From Sphingobacterium sp. UBA5670 (GTDB lineage: Bacteria > Bacteroidota > Bacteroidia > Sphingobacteriales > Sphingobacteriaceae): a DNA stretch of 64,000 nucleotides. Below are positions 52,739 through 62,275 of this stretch, in pieces (position 1 is the stretch's first letter; each line of letters opens with the position of its first letter). Below the pieces are notes generated by a model. It worked only from the letters and a program-made list of their open reading frames with translations, was not told where the DNA came from and did no database searches. Where the stretch lies: NCBI RefSeq assembly GCF_002420705.1, contig NZ_DIIM01000014.1, forward strand, positions 361 to 64,360, written 5' to 3'. The translations under genes were made by a program, and so were the position numbers.

Positions 52739-53329
52739 ATGAATAAAGTTAAAAGCATTGTTATTTTTTGTGCATCTAGTTTAGGCAATTCGTCTGTCTA
52801 TGAAGAGCAGGCTGCTCATGTTGGTCAGGTGCTGGCAGCGTCTGGTATTCGTTTGGTGTATGGCGGCGGACGGGTTGGCTTAATGGGTGCTGTTGCCAAT
52901 GGAGCTCTTGCGCATGGCGGAGAAGTAATTGGTGTGATTCCCGATTTTTTAAATTCAAAAGAAAGAGAGCATACTGGGGTAACGAAATTGATTACCGTCG
53001 ATACTATGCATGATCGCAAAAGAATCATGAGTGACTACGCCGAGGGCGTAATCGCTTTGCCTGGCGGTTTTGGCACTTTGGAAGAACTTTTTGAAATGAT
53101 TACATGGGCGCAGTTAGGCTTACACAAAAAACCTGTGGGCCTGTTAAATATTAATGGATTCTATAATCATCTGATTCAATTTATTGATCACATGGTCGAA
53201 GAGGGACTTTTGAAACAAGAAAATAGAGCAATGTTATTGGTCGGTGATACGATTGAGGAGCTGATTGGTAAGATGCAGCAGTATGAAGCGCCACAGGTCC
53301 CAAAATGGATCGAGAAAAATGAGATTTAA
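52739..53329 (+). CDS. LOG-family protein (cytokinin-riboside monophosphate phosphoribohydrolase-like)
   Basis: A 196-residue Rossmann-fold protein. The ATG at 52739 gives MNKVKSIVIFCASS, the usual start; the frame extends upstream without a likely start. VYGGGRVGLMGAVANGAL near 38-55 and ALPGGFGTLEELFEMITWAQ near 101-120 are the nucleotide-binding and catalytic motifs of the LOG family, which splits AMP-type nucleotides to a base and ribose phosphate. In bacteria without cytokinins the natural substrate is uncertain. Start region AT-rich. Confidence 0.93.
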   Translation: MNKVKSIVIFCASSLGNSSVYEEQAAHVGQVLAASGIRLVYGGGRVGLMGAVANGALAHGGEVIGVIPDFLNSKEREHTGVTKLITVDTMHDRKRIMSDYAEGVIALPGGFGTLEELFEMITWAQLGLHKKPVGLLNINGFYNHLIQFIDHMVEEGLLKQENRAMLLVGDTIEELIGKMQQYEAPQVPKWIEKNEI

Positions 53330-53360
53330 GAGTTAGATCGTTATTAGAGTAATCTTTCAT

Positions 53361-53393
53361 AACATGCCCGAGTCGTATTGATTCGGGCATGTT
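53361..53393 (+). terminator. Hairpin after the LOG-family gene
   Basis: AACATGCCCGA and TCGGGCATGTT form an 11-bp stem with an 11-base loop; a weak T-rich tail follows. Confidence 0.65.
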
Positions 53394-53860
53394 CTATTTA
53401 GTACTGTAGTATATTTTAAAACCGATTCGAAAAAGCAGCATCAAACACTTTCGTTGATCTCCTAGAAAGTAAGCTGTTTATGCTCCTGACCATCAAACCG
53501 GAGCTTCCCTTATTTTAGTAATCATTTGAACAAGTGCTACGCAGCTGAATCCAATTTTCGACAAGTACAATGAGCTATAGTTATTTCGTTAGGTAAGCTT
53601 TTAAGTCCGATATTCATCTAAGCGGGTGAAAATAAATAGCATTTTTTTTCAATAGTCAAGATTTGAACAACATTTTCACGAAAATGAACAACAATCAATT
53701 GATTTAGGGGAGGTACCTTTGTTATGGCTAGTTGCTAGAGTCGTTTGGTCAGCATAAATACCGCGCTGGCTTTCGATTCGGGGAATCCCCTATATTATAA
53801 CCGGCTTGGGGATTCCCTTAATTTAATCGTGGACAGGAGATATTCTTCTCCTTACACAAA

Positions 53861-53884
53861 AGGCCCGATCGTACGATCGGGCCT
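53861..53884 (-). terminator. Terminator after the Fe-S gene pair
   Basis: AGGCCCGATCGTACGATCGG plus GCCT is a perfect palindrome just downstream of the minus-strand CCG-domain gene, followed on that strand by a short T run (TTTGTG). Confidence 0.75.
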
Positions 53885-53909
53885 CTTCTATATAGTGCAG
53901 TAACGTATT

Positions 53910-54707
53910 TTACAACTGATTTGCCCGGGCTGTGATTTCGGCAATATCGAGCACTTCAATTTCAGCTTCCTTTTCTTTAATCTTTACGCCATCTTTTAAC
54001 ATCGTCATACAGAAAGGACAAGCTGCAGCAACAACTTGAGGCTGGGCATCGATGACTTCTTCGATGCGTTCGATATTGATGTCTTTTAGGCCAGGCTCTG
54101 GTTCTTTGAACATTTGTCCACCCCCAGCTCCACAGCATAGACCGTTACTCTTGCAGCGTTTCAATTCAATCAATTGGGCATCTAAGCTCTCCAATACTTT
54201 TCTGGGCGCCTCGTACACTTCATTTGCCCGGCCAAGATAACAGGGATCATGATAGGTGATTTTTTTTCCTTTGAACACATTGTTATCAGCCGGTTTTAAT
54301 TTCCCTTCATCGATCAGGTTTTGGATCAGTTGTGTGTGATGAATGACTTCATAGTTGCCTCCCAGTGATGGGTACTCATTTTTTAGTGTATTGAAACAAT
54401 GCGGACAAGCAGTGACTATTTTTTTGATTTCGTAACCATTGAGCACTTCAATGTTCATCATGGCCTGCATTTGAAATAAAAATTCATTGCCACTTCTTTT
54501 GGCAGGATCACCGGTACAGCTTTCTTCTGTGCCTAAGATGGCATATTTTAAACCGACATGTTGCAATATTCGGCATATATCACGCGTAATTTTCTGTGCG
54601 CGTTCGTCAAAACTTCCTGCACAGCCTACCCAAAATAGTATATCAGGAGTTTCTCCTTTAGCCAACAGTTCTGCGACTGTGGGAACGTTTAATTCATTTT
54701 CCATCAT
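53910..54707 (-). CDS. (Fe-S)-binding protein with two CCG domains
   Basis: A 265-residue cytoplasmic protein from the ATG at 54707 (or the adjacent one at 54704); the open frame upstream lies inside the partner gene and is rejected. It carries two CCG cysteine-rich domains: the first has WVGCAGSFDERAQ, ILGTEESCTGDPAKRSGN and ACPHC; the second has YHDPCYLGR, CKSNGLCCGAGGGQMF and CPFCMTML. Such domains form the non-cubane clusters of heterodisulfide reductase-like subunits. The membrane partner is encoded 4 bases upstream. Its electron acceptor is unknown. Confidence 0.9.
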   Translation of the reverse strand: MMENELNVPTVAELLAKGETPDILFWVGCAGSFDERAQKITRDICRILQHVGLKYAILGTEESCTGDPAKRSGNEFLFQMQAMMNIEVLNGYEIKKIVTACPHCFNTLKNEYPSLGGNYEVIHHTQLIQNLIDEGKLKPADNNVFKGKKITYHDPCYLGRANEVYEAPRKVLESLDAQLIELKRCKSNGLCCGAGGGQMFKEPEPGLKDINIERIEEVIDAQPQVVAAACPFCMTMLKDGVKIKEKEAEIEVLDIAEITARANQL

Positions 54708-54711
54708 AAAA

Positions 54712-56010
54712 CTATTGTTGCTGAGTCCAGTTGGCACGATCCATTTGCGCATATTTCCATGGGGCACCATTGTTCTCAATATTTCCAAACATATTGTTAA
54801 TGCTCGCAGGAGCTTGGGATTCTTCCATGACAGCAAAGCGGCGAAGTTCAATAATAATATCCAGTGGATTAATATTGACCGGACATTGTTCGACGCACGC
54901 ATTACAGCTTGTACAGGCCCATAACTCTTCGCGGCTGATATAAGTGTCAATTAGCGATTTTCCGTCATCCTGAAAGCTGCCATTTGTTTTGATATTAATT
55001 CCGACTTCAGTCAACCGATCCCGTGTATCCATCATGATTTTTCGCGGGGACAGCAGCTTTCCTGTCATATTTGCAGGGCAGGATGATGTACATCGCCCAC
55101 ATTCGGTACATGTATACGCATCCAATAAGCTTTTCCATGTTAAATCGTGGACATCTTTGGCTCCAAAACGTGCATTTGCGTCTGCTGGAGGAGGAGTGAA
55201 GCTTGGATCAAGCATGGCCTTAACCTCATTGGTCACAGCCGGCATATTGGACAATTTGCCTTTAGCATTCAAATGGGAGAAATAGGTATTCGGAAAAGCC
55301 AAAATAATATGAAGATGCTTAGAGTAGGGCAGGTAATTCAAGAAAGCAAGTACGCCGAGGATGTGAAACCACCAACAAAATCGCTCTATCAAAAACAAGG
55401 TCTCTGTTGAAGTCGGTAGATAGGGAAGAAGATAGTGGCTTACCGGAAAGGAACCGACTGACTTAAAATGCTCAAAACCATAAAGCTGTAATTTAAGATC
55501 AGATGCGTTCATGAAGAGGAAAGCCGACATGAGCAGAATCTCTGTGATTAAAATAATATTTGCATCCGTCTTGGGCCAATGTTTCAGTTCCACACTATTT
55601 AAACGAGCTACTTTCGCAATATTTCTTCGGACTAAGAAGATGATACAAGATACGAGTACACCAAGCGCAAGCCATTCAAATGCACCGATCAGAAAATTAT
55701 AAAAACTTCCTAGAAATGAAAAGATACGATGTGTACCAAAAAGTCCATCGATGACAATTTCCAACATTTCAATGTTGATGATGACAAATCCAAGGTACAC
55801 AAATAAATGCAGGACCGCCGGGAAAATTCGCTTGAACATTTTCTTTTGTCCAAAAGCGACAAGGAGCATCATTTTCCATCGCTCTGCAGAGCTATCCGAA
55901 CGATCTGCTGGTCTGCCCAGCTTGATATTACGATAAATCTGTTGCGCATTTTTGCTAAAAAGAAATAATGCTACAGCGAAACAAACCGCAAATATTAGTT
56001 GACCTATCAT
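54712..56010 (-). CDS. Membrane 4Fe-4S ferredoxin-type electron-transfer protein
   Basis: A 432-residue protein with about five or six helices in the first 250 residues (NarI-like haem/quinone region: His residues in the helices) and two 4Fe-4S clusters behind, CTECGRCTSSCPANMTGK near 292-309 and CTSCNACVEQCPVNINP near 361-377. This matches the HdrDE/GlcF-like membrane subunit type that links quinones to the CCG-domain partner. The two genes are 4 bases apart. Substrate or donor not visible. Confidence 0.88.
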   Translation of the reverse strand: MIGQLIFAVCFAVALFLFSKNAQQIYRNIKLGRPADRSDSSAERWKMMLLVAFGQKKMFKRIFPAVLHLFVYLGFVIINIEMLEIVIDGLFGTHRIFSFLGSFYNFLIGAFEWLALGVLVSCIIFLVRRNIAKVARLNSVELKHWPKTDANIILITEILLMSAFLFMNASDLKLQLYGFEHFKSVGSFPVSHYLLPYLPTSTETLFLIERFCWWFHILGVLAFLNYLPYSKHLHIILAFPNTYFSHLNAKGKLSNMPAVTNEVKAMLDPSFTPPPADANARFGAKDVHDLTWKSLLDAYTCTECGRCTSSCPANMTGKLLSPRKIMMDTRDRLTEVGINIKTNGSFQDDGKSLIDTYISREELWACTSCNACVEQCPVNINPLDIIIELRRFAVMEESQAPASINNMFGNIENNGAPWKYAQMDRANWTQQQ

Positions 56011-56142
56011 ATGCTTGGATCTTGGTTATAAACAAATATACTATATTATTTTGTTATGCTAACATAGTAAAAATAAATCAAAAACTAAGCCATAGGTGTT
56101 AAATTATTGGAAATTTTATAGGGCTTTAATTCCCAGAATGAA

Positions 56143-56179
56143 AAACGTCCAAGAAGAGATTATTCTTTCTTGGACGTTT
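56143..56179 (-). terminator. Terminator after the TetR gene
   Basis: AAACGTCCAAGAA and TTCTTGGACGTTT form a 13-bp stem; on the minus strand T residues follow. Confidence 0.82.
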
Positions 56180-56201
56180 GCTTTATCAAAATACAGCGGG
56201 C

Positions 56202-56876
56202 TTAGAGCTGAACATCAGAAAATGTCTGTTCTAAGATTTTGCGCATTGTTTTTTGGATCCGTTCTTTTCCGGCTTCTGTATTTACATCAATGCCACAAAA
56301 GGTAGTTCCTGTCGATTTCGCCTGTAGACTTAAGTAGTAGATGGAACTTACTAAGATGGCTAATGTTGCCCGAAGATCGTTTTCGGAGTTTTCGAACTTC
56401 GAATCGACGTGTTTAAACAATTCTTCGCCTAACATTTCCCGTCTGTCAGCGATATTTTTAAGCGCCTTAGTCTTTTCGCCTAGGCCCCAGTGAATGACTT
56501 TTTGCTTCGTTTTATCTTTCAAAAAGGTGTTGAATTGAGATTTGAGCAATTCTTCTATCAAGGGGATGCTGATCGAACTCGGGTTTGTGACCATTTGCTC
56601 TAATACGCCCTTGTCTCCGATTTGCCAAAAATCTTTTTGTGTGAGGTATGCTTCCACCAGTTGGTCGAGACCGCCAAAATAATTCCATATCAGTGCTTTG
56701 TTCAGCCCACATTCCAAAGCAATATTAGGTCCGTTCAATGCTTGGTATCCCTTTTTCTGAATTACCTTTCCGACAGCGGCAATCATTCGTGCCTTGGTGC
56801 GTTCCTTGTCACGGATAGGACCGGAAGTTACCTTTCTTTCTTTTTTAGGATTATCCTCAATTACTTTCTTTTTCAT
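56202..56876 (-). CDS. TetR/AcrR-family transcriptional regulator
   Basis: A 224-residue regulator with an N-terminal charged arm. RMIAAVGKVIQKKGYQ and LNGPNIALECGLNKALIWNYF with GGLDQLVEAYL form the helix-turn-helix (about residues 28-80). The arm before it (KKKVIEDNPKKERKVTS) is unusually basic. The ligand-binding half gives no clue to its inducer. It stands upstream of the Fe-S pair on the same strand, so regulation of that pair is possible. Confidence 0.92.
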   Translation of the reverse strand: MKKKVIEDNPKKERKVTSGPIRDKERTKARMIAAVGKVIQKKGYQALNGPNIALECGLNKALIWNYFGGLDQLVEAYLTQKDFWQIGDKGVLEQMVTNPSSISIPLIEELLKSQFNTFLKDKTKQKVIHWGLGEKTKALKNIADRREMLGEELFKHVDSKFENSENDLRATLAILVSSIYYLSLQAKSTGTTFCGIDVNTEAGKERIQKTMRKILEQTFSDVQL

Positions 56877-57183
56877 GTGAATAAAATCATTTTAACGACG
56901 AAGCTTTCCTGAGCACCTCAATTCGCCAAGTAATGAACAAATTTGGGACCATGAAGTTTTCATTAGGGTAGATATGTTTGTTTTTCCCAACCAATATCTA
57001 AAAATTAGCTGGTAAATGCAAGAAAATCAAGTCGCAGATTTTTATTTGCGGTATAATTTGACTCATCCGATAAGCTTTTTAGTTTGCCTTATACTTTTCA
57101 TTGTAGGTAGGGGAATTAATTGAGAGAATCAATGGTGCATCCTGAATGGAATTCCGACTTAGCTCCTAAAAATGGAGCGCAAT
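56877..57183. other. Intergenic region, nothing recognised
   Basis: About 300 bases of average to AT-rich composition between the TetR gene start and the OmpH terminator. No open frame, repeat or RNA gene was recognised. Confidence 0.5.
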
Positions 57184-57219
57184 AAAAAAGGGATTATCCG
57201 TATGGATAATCCCTTTTTT
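57184..57219 (-). terminator. Terminator after the ompH pair
   Basis: AAAAAAGGGATTATCC and GGATAATCCCTTTTTT form a perfect 16-bp stem with loop GTAT. Confidence 0.93.
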
Positions 57220-57238
57220 AAAAACGTTAAATTTCAGC

Positions 57239-57817
57239 TTATTTTCTTGCTGGAGCAGCAGCAGGAGCAGCTGTAGCTGAAATACCTAATTTCGTTTTAA
57301 CAGCAGCAGTTAAATCTTCTCCGCCTTGGAAATAAGGAATATTTGTGCTTGAAATATCAAATACATATGCCATACCTTTTTCTTTGGAAACAGCATTTAC
57401 TGCTTCACCAACTTTTCTATGGATAGGCGCAATTAATTCTTCTTCTTTTTTACCTAATTCATCTTGCGCTGCTTGTTGTGCAGTTTGGATGCGAGCTTGG
57501 ATATCCTGTAGCTCTTGACCTATTTTGTTGATTTCTGGATCAACAGTTTCTTTATTCGCTTCACTTCTGTTACGCAATTTATCGTTTGCATCTTTTTGTT
57601 TTGTTTGATAAATGGTAACCATATCTTGAATTTCTTTGGTTTTACCATCACTCAATGTCTTCAATTGCCCTTCAGCTGTTTTAAATTCAGAAGTAGACTG
57701 AATTATTTCAGCAAAATTGATATGACCAATCTTTTGTTGAGCATTTGCGAATTGAGTTGAGAAAAATACTGCCACTAAAGCAACCGCACCCTTTAATAAA
57801 TTTTTCATGCTTTTCAT
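57239..57817 (-). CDS. OmpH/Skp-family periplasmic chaperone, second copy
   Basis: A 192-residue exported protein with signal peptide (MKSMKNLLKGAVALVAVFFS, cleavage after FANA). QKIGHINFAEIIQSTSEFKTA starts the Skp fold, followed by a long helical coiled-coil (about 45-125) and a second beta part (RKVGEAVNAVSKEKGMAYVF). The end is an Ala/Pro-rich tail. Skp-like proteins hold unfolded outer-membrane proteins before BamA. It is a paralogue of the gene 94 bases upstream. Confidence 0.92.
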   Translation of the reverse strand: MKSMKNLLKGAVALVAVFFSTQFANAQQKIGHINFAEIIQSTSEFKTAEGQLKTLSDGKTKEIQDMVTIYQTKQKDANDKLRNRSEANKETVDPEINKIGQELQDIQARIQTAQQAAQDELGKKEEELIAPIHRKVGEAVNAVSKEKGMAYVFDISSTNIPYFQGGEDLTAAVKTKLGISATAAPAAAPARK

Positions 57818-57911
57818 TTTAATCTAATGAGCCATCTTTATGGCAATCTTTTAGTTTTCTAATTAATTACTATTATTACTATTTGTGTTCACAATGATAA
57901 TAAACTCCAGC

Positions 57912-58445
57912 TTAGTTTGCAAGACTAGGGTTAGGTTTATATCCTAATTTTGTAATGATATCATTACTTTTATTCAATTTTGGATTGGCATAAAGAAAAG
58001 TTGATTCATTACCCTTGTCCATAATAAAATCAATCCCCTGTGCAGAAGCAACGTCTTGAATTGCTTTTGCTACACGATCTTGAATAGGCTTCATCAATTG
58101 TGTACGTCTTTTGAAGAGGTCACCCTCAAATCCAAACTTTTGTTTTTGATAGTCTTTTACTTCTTTTTCCCTTGTTACGATCTCATCCTCACGACGGCGG
58201 CGCATATCTTCGTTTAATAATACCTGATCTTTTTGATAAGCCTGATATAGTTTTTCGATCTCTGCATATTTCTGATCCACTTCTTCTTGCCATTGCTTAG
58301 ACAGGTCATCTAACTGTTTCTGTGCAGTCGTATATTCAGGAATATGTTTTAGGATATATTCTGAATCAGCATATGCAAGTTGTTGGGCAAATGTCGCTGT
58401 AGCACTCACGACTACAAAAGCTATAACTAACAATATTTTTTTCAT
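57912..58445 (-). CDS. OmpH/Skp-family periplasmic chaperone, first copy
   Basis: A 177-residue exported protein with signal peptide (residues 1-20, ending TFAQ). LAYADSEYILKHIPEYTTAQ opens the Skp fold; the long Glu/Lys/Gln-rich coiled coil covers about 45-115; the end RVAKAIQDVASAQGIDFIMD is the second beta part. It lies directly between bamA and the second copy, the normal Bacteroidota order. Confidence 0.93.
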   Translation of the reverse strand: MKKILLVIAFVVVSATATFAQQLAYADSEYILKHIPEYTTAQKQLDDLSKQWQEEVDQKYAEIEKLYQAYQKDQVLLNEDMRRRREDEIVTREKEVKDYQKQKFGFEGDLFKRRTQLMKPIQDRVAKAIQDVASAQGIDFIMDKGNESTFLYANPKLNKSNDIITKLGYKPNPSLAN

Positions 58446-58790
58446 ATTTCCTGTAAGTTTTTATAGACTATACTTTTTATTATTTAACACTAATTTACCT
58501 TATGACATGAGATAAACCCAAAAGTTTAATCTGGGAAAACCGCTTTACGTAAATTTACGGCTCAAAAATAAGAAAAAAGAAGCAATCTAGCAGATATTTC
58601 TCCGGTTTAACACTATTTAACTTGTTGTCGAATCTAGCTTCGATAATTCTTCGAATCTTGTCTATGACTTTCTTTTTTCGGTAATAATAGTAGCTGAATA
58701 TAAGGAAATTTATCAGATATTCAGATGAAATTACGTTAATCCGATAGGATTTAAATGCGGGTTGGCAGTGTGGATAGGAGTTAGAAATAG
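58446..58790. other. Gap between bamA and the ompH pair
   Basis: About 350 bases without a gene. It ends in the long hairpin at 58791-58846. The gap and terminator suggest that the ompH pair is transcribed from its own promoter. No further element was recognised. Confidence 0.5.
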
Positions 58791-58846
58791 CCCTAACATA
58801 AAAAAGCTATCGCAATTGCTTGCGATAGCTTTTTTATGTTATAGGG
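58791..58846 (-). terminator. Long hairpin terminator after bamA
   Basis: Core arms AAAAAAGCTATCGCAA and TTGCGATAGCTTTTTT around loop TTGC; pairing extends with one bulge to CCCTA and TAGGG, about 25 bp in all. Confidence 0.93.
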
Positions 58847-58859
58847 TTGGATTAAAAGA

Positions 58860-61424
58860 TTAAAATCCGCCCATATTTTGCATGATACTAAATGTGAAGT
58901 TTTGCTTCCATGTACTGCTCGGTAAACCTGGGATAGGGTCGAAAGCGTGACCGTAATCTATACCTAGCATACCAAAGATAGGTAAGAAGATACGGGCACC
59001 GACACCTGCCGAACGACGTACTTTAAATGGATTGTATTCGGTGAACTTGTTCCAGGTATTTGCAGCCTCAGCGAAAGCCAATACGTATACAGTCGCCTGA
59101 TCATTTAACATAACCGGGTGACGTAGTTCCATTTGATATTTGGTATAGATTGGGCTACCAGAATTTCGGGCCACATTTACATTTTGTGTTCCCTCAGGAA
59201 TGATTACACCATTTGCATATCCACGTAATGCAACAATTTCAGATCCTTGTAAGTAATCAAACCCTTGCATACCATCCCCACCGACTTTGAAACGTTCGAA
59301 AGTTGATATTTCAGTTTTGCTGGAGTATTTACCCAAGAAACCAAATTGAGCCTGTGCTTTGAAAACTAGTTTACCCACAATTTTTGCATACCATTGGGAA
59401 TCAAATTTCCATTTATGATATTCTGTCCAACGGTAGCGCTCCTGAGCTGAACCATTTTTATAATCAATGTTGTTGAACAATGAATATGGAGGTGTCAATT
59501 GCACCGAGAATTTGATGTTTGAGCCCGAAGTAGGGTAGATCGGGGCATCGATCGAATTACGGCTAAACTCCTGCGTCAAGTTGATGTTATAGGCTGTACC
59601 ATTATCAAATAAGAAGTAATTTCCATAATTCTGTAGCTTATAACGTTGAAATGACAGGGAAGTATTGGCCTGGAACCAGTTGTCTGGCCATTGCAAACGT
59701 TTACCTAAAGTAGCAGTAATACCTGTCATCCAGATACGATTTAACTCTGAATCCTTCACAATTTGTTCTCCGGTATAGTAGTTAAATCCACCATACGACG
59801 AGCTCGACGTATAGGCACTTAAACCAAAGTAAATCGGTTTTTTACCACCCAACCAAGGTTCGGAGAAAGAGAAGCTATAGGATTGATAACGTTTACCCGA
59901 AGTTTGACCACGGACACTCAATTTCTGTCCATCCCCACGTGGTAACGGTTTCCAGGAACTTTTATCAAAGAAATTACTTGTAGAGAAGTTGTTGAATGTT
60001 AAACCCAAGGTACCGATGATCTGACCGGCACCATAACCACCTGAAAGCTCGACCTGATCGGAAGGTTTTTCAGTCACGTTATAAACAATATCTACTGTAC
60101 CATCTGCATAATTTAAATTTGTCGGTACAGGATTTGTTTTCTGTTCATCAAAATTTCCCAACTGTGCAATCTCACGCACACTGCGCATAATCTGTTCTTT
60201 CGAGAATTTTTGACCTGGTTTTGTATAAATAGAACGTAATACAACACGGTCGTTTGTTACATCATTTCCTTTGACGATTACGTTATTGATGGTATACTGA
60301 GCACCTTCATATACACGTAAATTCAAATCGATGGTATCGTTGTAAATGCGGGTCTGTTCAGGATCCACCGAAAAAGTCAGATAACCATCGTTCATGTAGA
60401 TCGAAGAGATATCATCTGCATTCCGCCCACCTCCTAGCAATTTCGCATTTAGTTTTTCTTCCGAAAAAACATCACCGCGTTTGACACCTAAAATTTTATT
60501 TAGCAAGGTGTCTGAATATTTGGCGTTACCTGTCCATACAATATTACCTACATAATATTTAGGACCTTCATAGATGTCAAAATTAACCAGCACATTTTTT
60601 TCACCATCGCGAATAACGGTATCTTTTAAGATCGTTGCATCACGATAACCTTTGGCCGCCATTTTTTTGACTAGGTTTTCTTTACCTTCTTTATATTTTT
60701 CTTCCTTGAACTTTCCAGGACCAAAAATGCGGTACCACATTTTTTGCTTGATAGGTTTGGCCATTTTTCTCAGATCTTTTTGAGAAAAGTGCTCATTTCC
60801 TGTAAAAGTCATCTTTTTGACTCTTACTTTATGTTTCTTATCCACATCGGCAATCAATATTTCATTGTTTGCCTGTGCTGAATCTTTTACTGTTTTTAGT
60901 GTGATCTCAGGATATAAATAAGCTTTTTCTTTCAGGAACCTTTGGATTGTAGCGCGCGTGGTGTTCATCAAGTTTTCATTGACAATTTTACCCGTGTTGC
61001 TATTTAGACGTTTACGTACTTCTTCCGTTTGGCTTTTGCTTAAACCGTTGATGTCAATACGAGTTAAACGAGGACGTTCTACTACGCGGATGGTCAAAAA
61101 TATATTTTCACCTTCAATTTTATCTGCCCATAATTCGACATCATCAAAGAGGCCTTGAGCCATCATATCCTTCACTACTTTTGCAGTTGCCTCACTCGGA
61201 ACTTCCAAATATTGACCGACAGACAATTTAGATATTGTAATTAATACATTTTTATCTAAAAATTGTGTTCCAGTTATGTCAATAGCACTAATTACATAGT
61301 TTTTAGGATTGAGATAGCTGATTTTTTCTGGGTCATTTAAATTGAACGCACCATTTTCTTGTCCGTAGACAAGCTGCATTGATGAGAGGCCAAAAAATAG
61401 TATTACGGGTAGTATACGCTTCAT
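58860..61424 (-). CDS. bamA: Outer membrane protein assembly factor BamA
   Basis: An 854-residue Omp85 protein that inserts beta-barrel proteins into the outer membrane. Signal peptide 1-21 (ending VYG), then five POTRA domains (about 45-465; for example VERPRLTRIDINGLSKSQTE and YYVGNIVWTGNAKYSDTLL), and a 16-strand barrel. The barrel has the Omp85 motif segment RYSF-like SYSFSEPWLGGKKP, VGGDGMQGF-type FKVGGDGMQGFDYL, and GVGARIFLPIFGMLGIDYG near the end. Final residue Phe follows the C-terminal beta-signal rule in a weak form (NMGGF). Length is normal. Confidence 0.97.
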   Translation of the reverse strand: MKRILPVILFFGLSSMQLVYGQENGAFNLNDPEKISYLNPKNYVISAIDITGTQFLDKNVLITISKLSVGQYLEVPSEATAKVVKDMMAQGLFDDVELWADKIEGENIFLTIRVVERPRLTRIDINGLSKSQTEEVRKRLNSNTGKIVNENLMNTTRATIQRFLKEKAYLYPEITLKTVKDSAQANNEILIADVDKKHKVRVKKMTFTGNEHFSQKDLRKMAKPIKQKMWYRIFGPGKFKEEKYKEGKENLVKKMAAKGYRDATILKDTVIRDGEKNVLVNFDIYEGPKYYVGNIVWTGNAKYSDTLLNKILGVKRGDVFSEEKLNAKLLGGGRNADDISSIYMNDGYLTFSVDPEQTRIYNDTIDLNLRVYEGAQYTINNVIVKGNDVTNDRVVLRSIYTKPGQKFSKEQIMRSVREIAQLGNFDEQKTNPVPTNLNYADGTVDIVYNVTEKPSDQVELSGGYGAGQIIGTLGLTFNNFSTSNFFDKSSWKPLPRGDGQKLSVRGQTSGKRYQSYSFSFSEPWLGGKKPIYFGLSAYTSSSSYGGFNYYTGEQIVKDSELNRIWMTGITATLGKRLQWPDNWFQANTSLSFQRYKLQNYGNYFLFDNGTAYNINLTQEFSRNSIDAPIYPTSGSNIKFSVQLTPPYSLFNNIDYKNGSAQERYRWTEYHKWKFDSQWYAKIVGKLVFKAQAQFGFLGKYSSKTEISTFERFKVGGDGMQGFDYLQGSEIVALRGYANGVIIPEGTQNVNVARNSGSPIYTKYQMELRHPVMLNDQATVYVLAFAEAANTWNKFTEYNPFKVRRSAGVGARIFLPIFGMLGIDYGHAFDPIPGLPSSTWKQNFTFSIMQNMGGF

Positions 61425-61537
61425 TTATCTATAATTATTGGCGCTAAAGTACACCAATCGTTTGTTAATTTTTGTTAATTAAGAAAATTTAACCAGCTTG
61501 CTTTTTTTCAAATCAGTGGTCAAATTTAATAAAATCT

Positions 61538-62275
61538 TTACAACTGTTCACTTGTTTTTCCAAACCTTCTTTCGCGTTGCTGGTAATCGACAATGGATTT
61601 AAATAAATCTTCTTTCGTAAACTCGGGCCACATCTTATCAAGGAAGCATAATTCGGAATAGGCAATTTGCCAAAGTAGAAAGTTGCTGATTCTTAATTCT
61701 CCGCTCGTACGTATCAGCAGATCAGGGTCGGGTAGGTTCTGTGTATAGAGGTTTGCGGAGAATAACTCATCGTTAATGTCATCTGCCTGGAGCTTTCCTT
61801 CTTTTACTTGTTGGGCTAGATTGCGGGCAGCGTCCACGATTTCTTGGCGGGAACTGTAGCTCAAAGCTAAGGTTAATGTACAGTGTGTATTTTCTTTTGT
61901 TGCTTCAATGGTTTCCTGTAGTTTTTTTTGTGCATTTGACGGCAACTTACTGATATCACCGATGACATTTAAGCGTACACCATTCTCCTGGAAAGTTTTG
62001 ATTTCTTTTTTAAGGGAAGTAACCAATAGCTCCATTAAAGCCATTACCTCAAGTTTTGGTCTGTTCCAGTTTTCTGCAGAAAATGCGTAAAGTGTCAGAA
62101 ATTTAATATTGGCTTTTACACACCCTTCTAATGCTTCTCTTACTGCTTTCACACCATTTTGATGCCCAAAAACACGAAGTTTCCCTTTCTGTTTTGCCCA
62201 GCGGCCATTACCATCCATGATAATGGCGATATGTTGTGGCAACTTAATATTATCTATCTGATCTAAAAAACTCAT
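61538..62275 (-). CDS. uppS: Isoprenyl transferase (undecaprenyl diphosphate synthase)
   Basis: Makes the C55 lipid carrier for wall and envelope glycans. Using the CAT at 62273-62275 the protein is 245 residues (MSFLDQIDNIKLPQHIAI); the longer frame adds 9. HIAIIMDGNGRWAKQKG near residues 15-31 has the catalytic Asp, LTLYAFSAENWNRP near 66, and DLLIRTSGELRISNFLLWQI near 190. It lies just upstream of bamA on the same strand. Confidence 0.97.
   Translation of the reverse strand: MSFLDQIDNIKLPQHIAIIMDGNGRWAKQKGKLRVFGHQNGVKAVREALEGCVKANIKFLTLYAFSAENWNRPKLEVMALMELLVTSLKKEIKTFQENGVRLNVIGDISKLPSNAQKKLQETIEATKENTHCTLTLALSYSSRQEIVDAARNLAQQVKEGKLQADDINDELFSANLYTQNLPDPDLLIRTSGELRISNFLLWQIAYSELCFLDKMWPEFTKEDLFKSIVDYQQRERRFGKTSEQL

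Larger units (their letters stand above)
53330..53909. other. Intergenic region of 580 bp with several palindromes
   Basis: No gene is supported. In order there are: a hairpin AACATGCCCGA/TCGGGCATGTT at 53361-53393 (likely terminator of the LOG gene); GGGAATCCCC/GGGGATTCCC at 53781-53790 and 53808-53817; GGAGA/TCTCC at 53836-53851; and the terminator at 53861-53884. The stretch 53400-53780 between them shows nothing recognisable. Confidence 0.5.

Noticed and set aside
54708..54950. N-terminal extension of the CCG-domain gene
   Set aside because: It lies inside the coding sequence of the membrane Fe-S partner in another frame; ATG codons directly after that gene give the family start.
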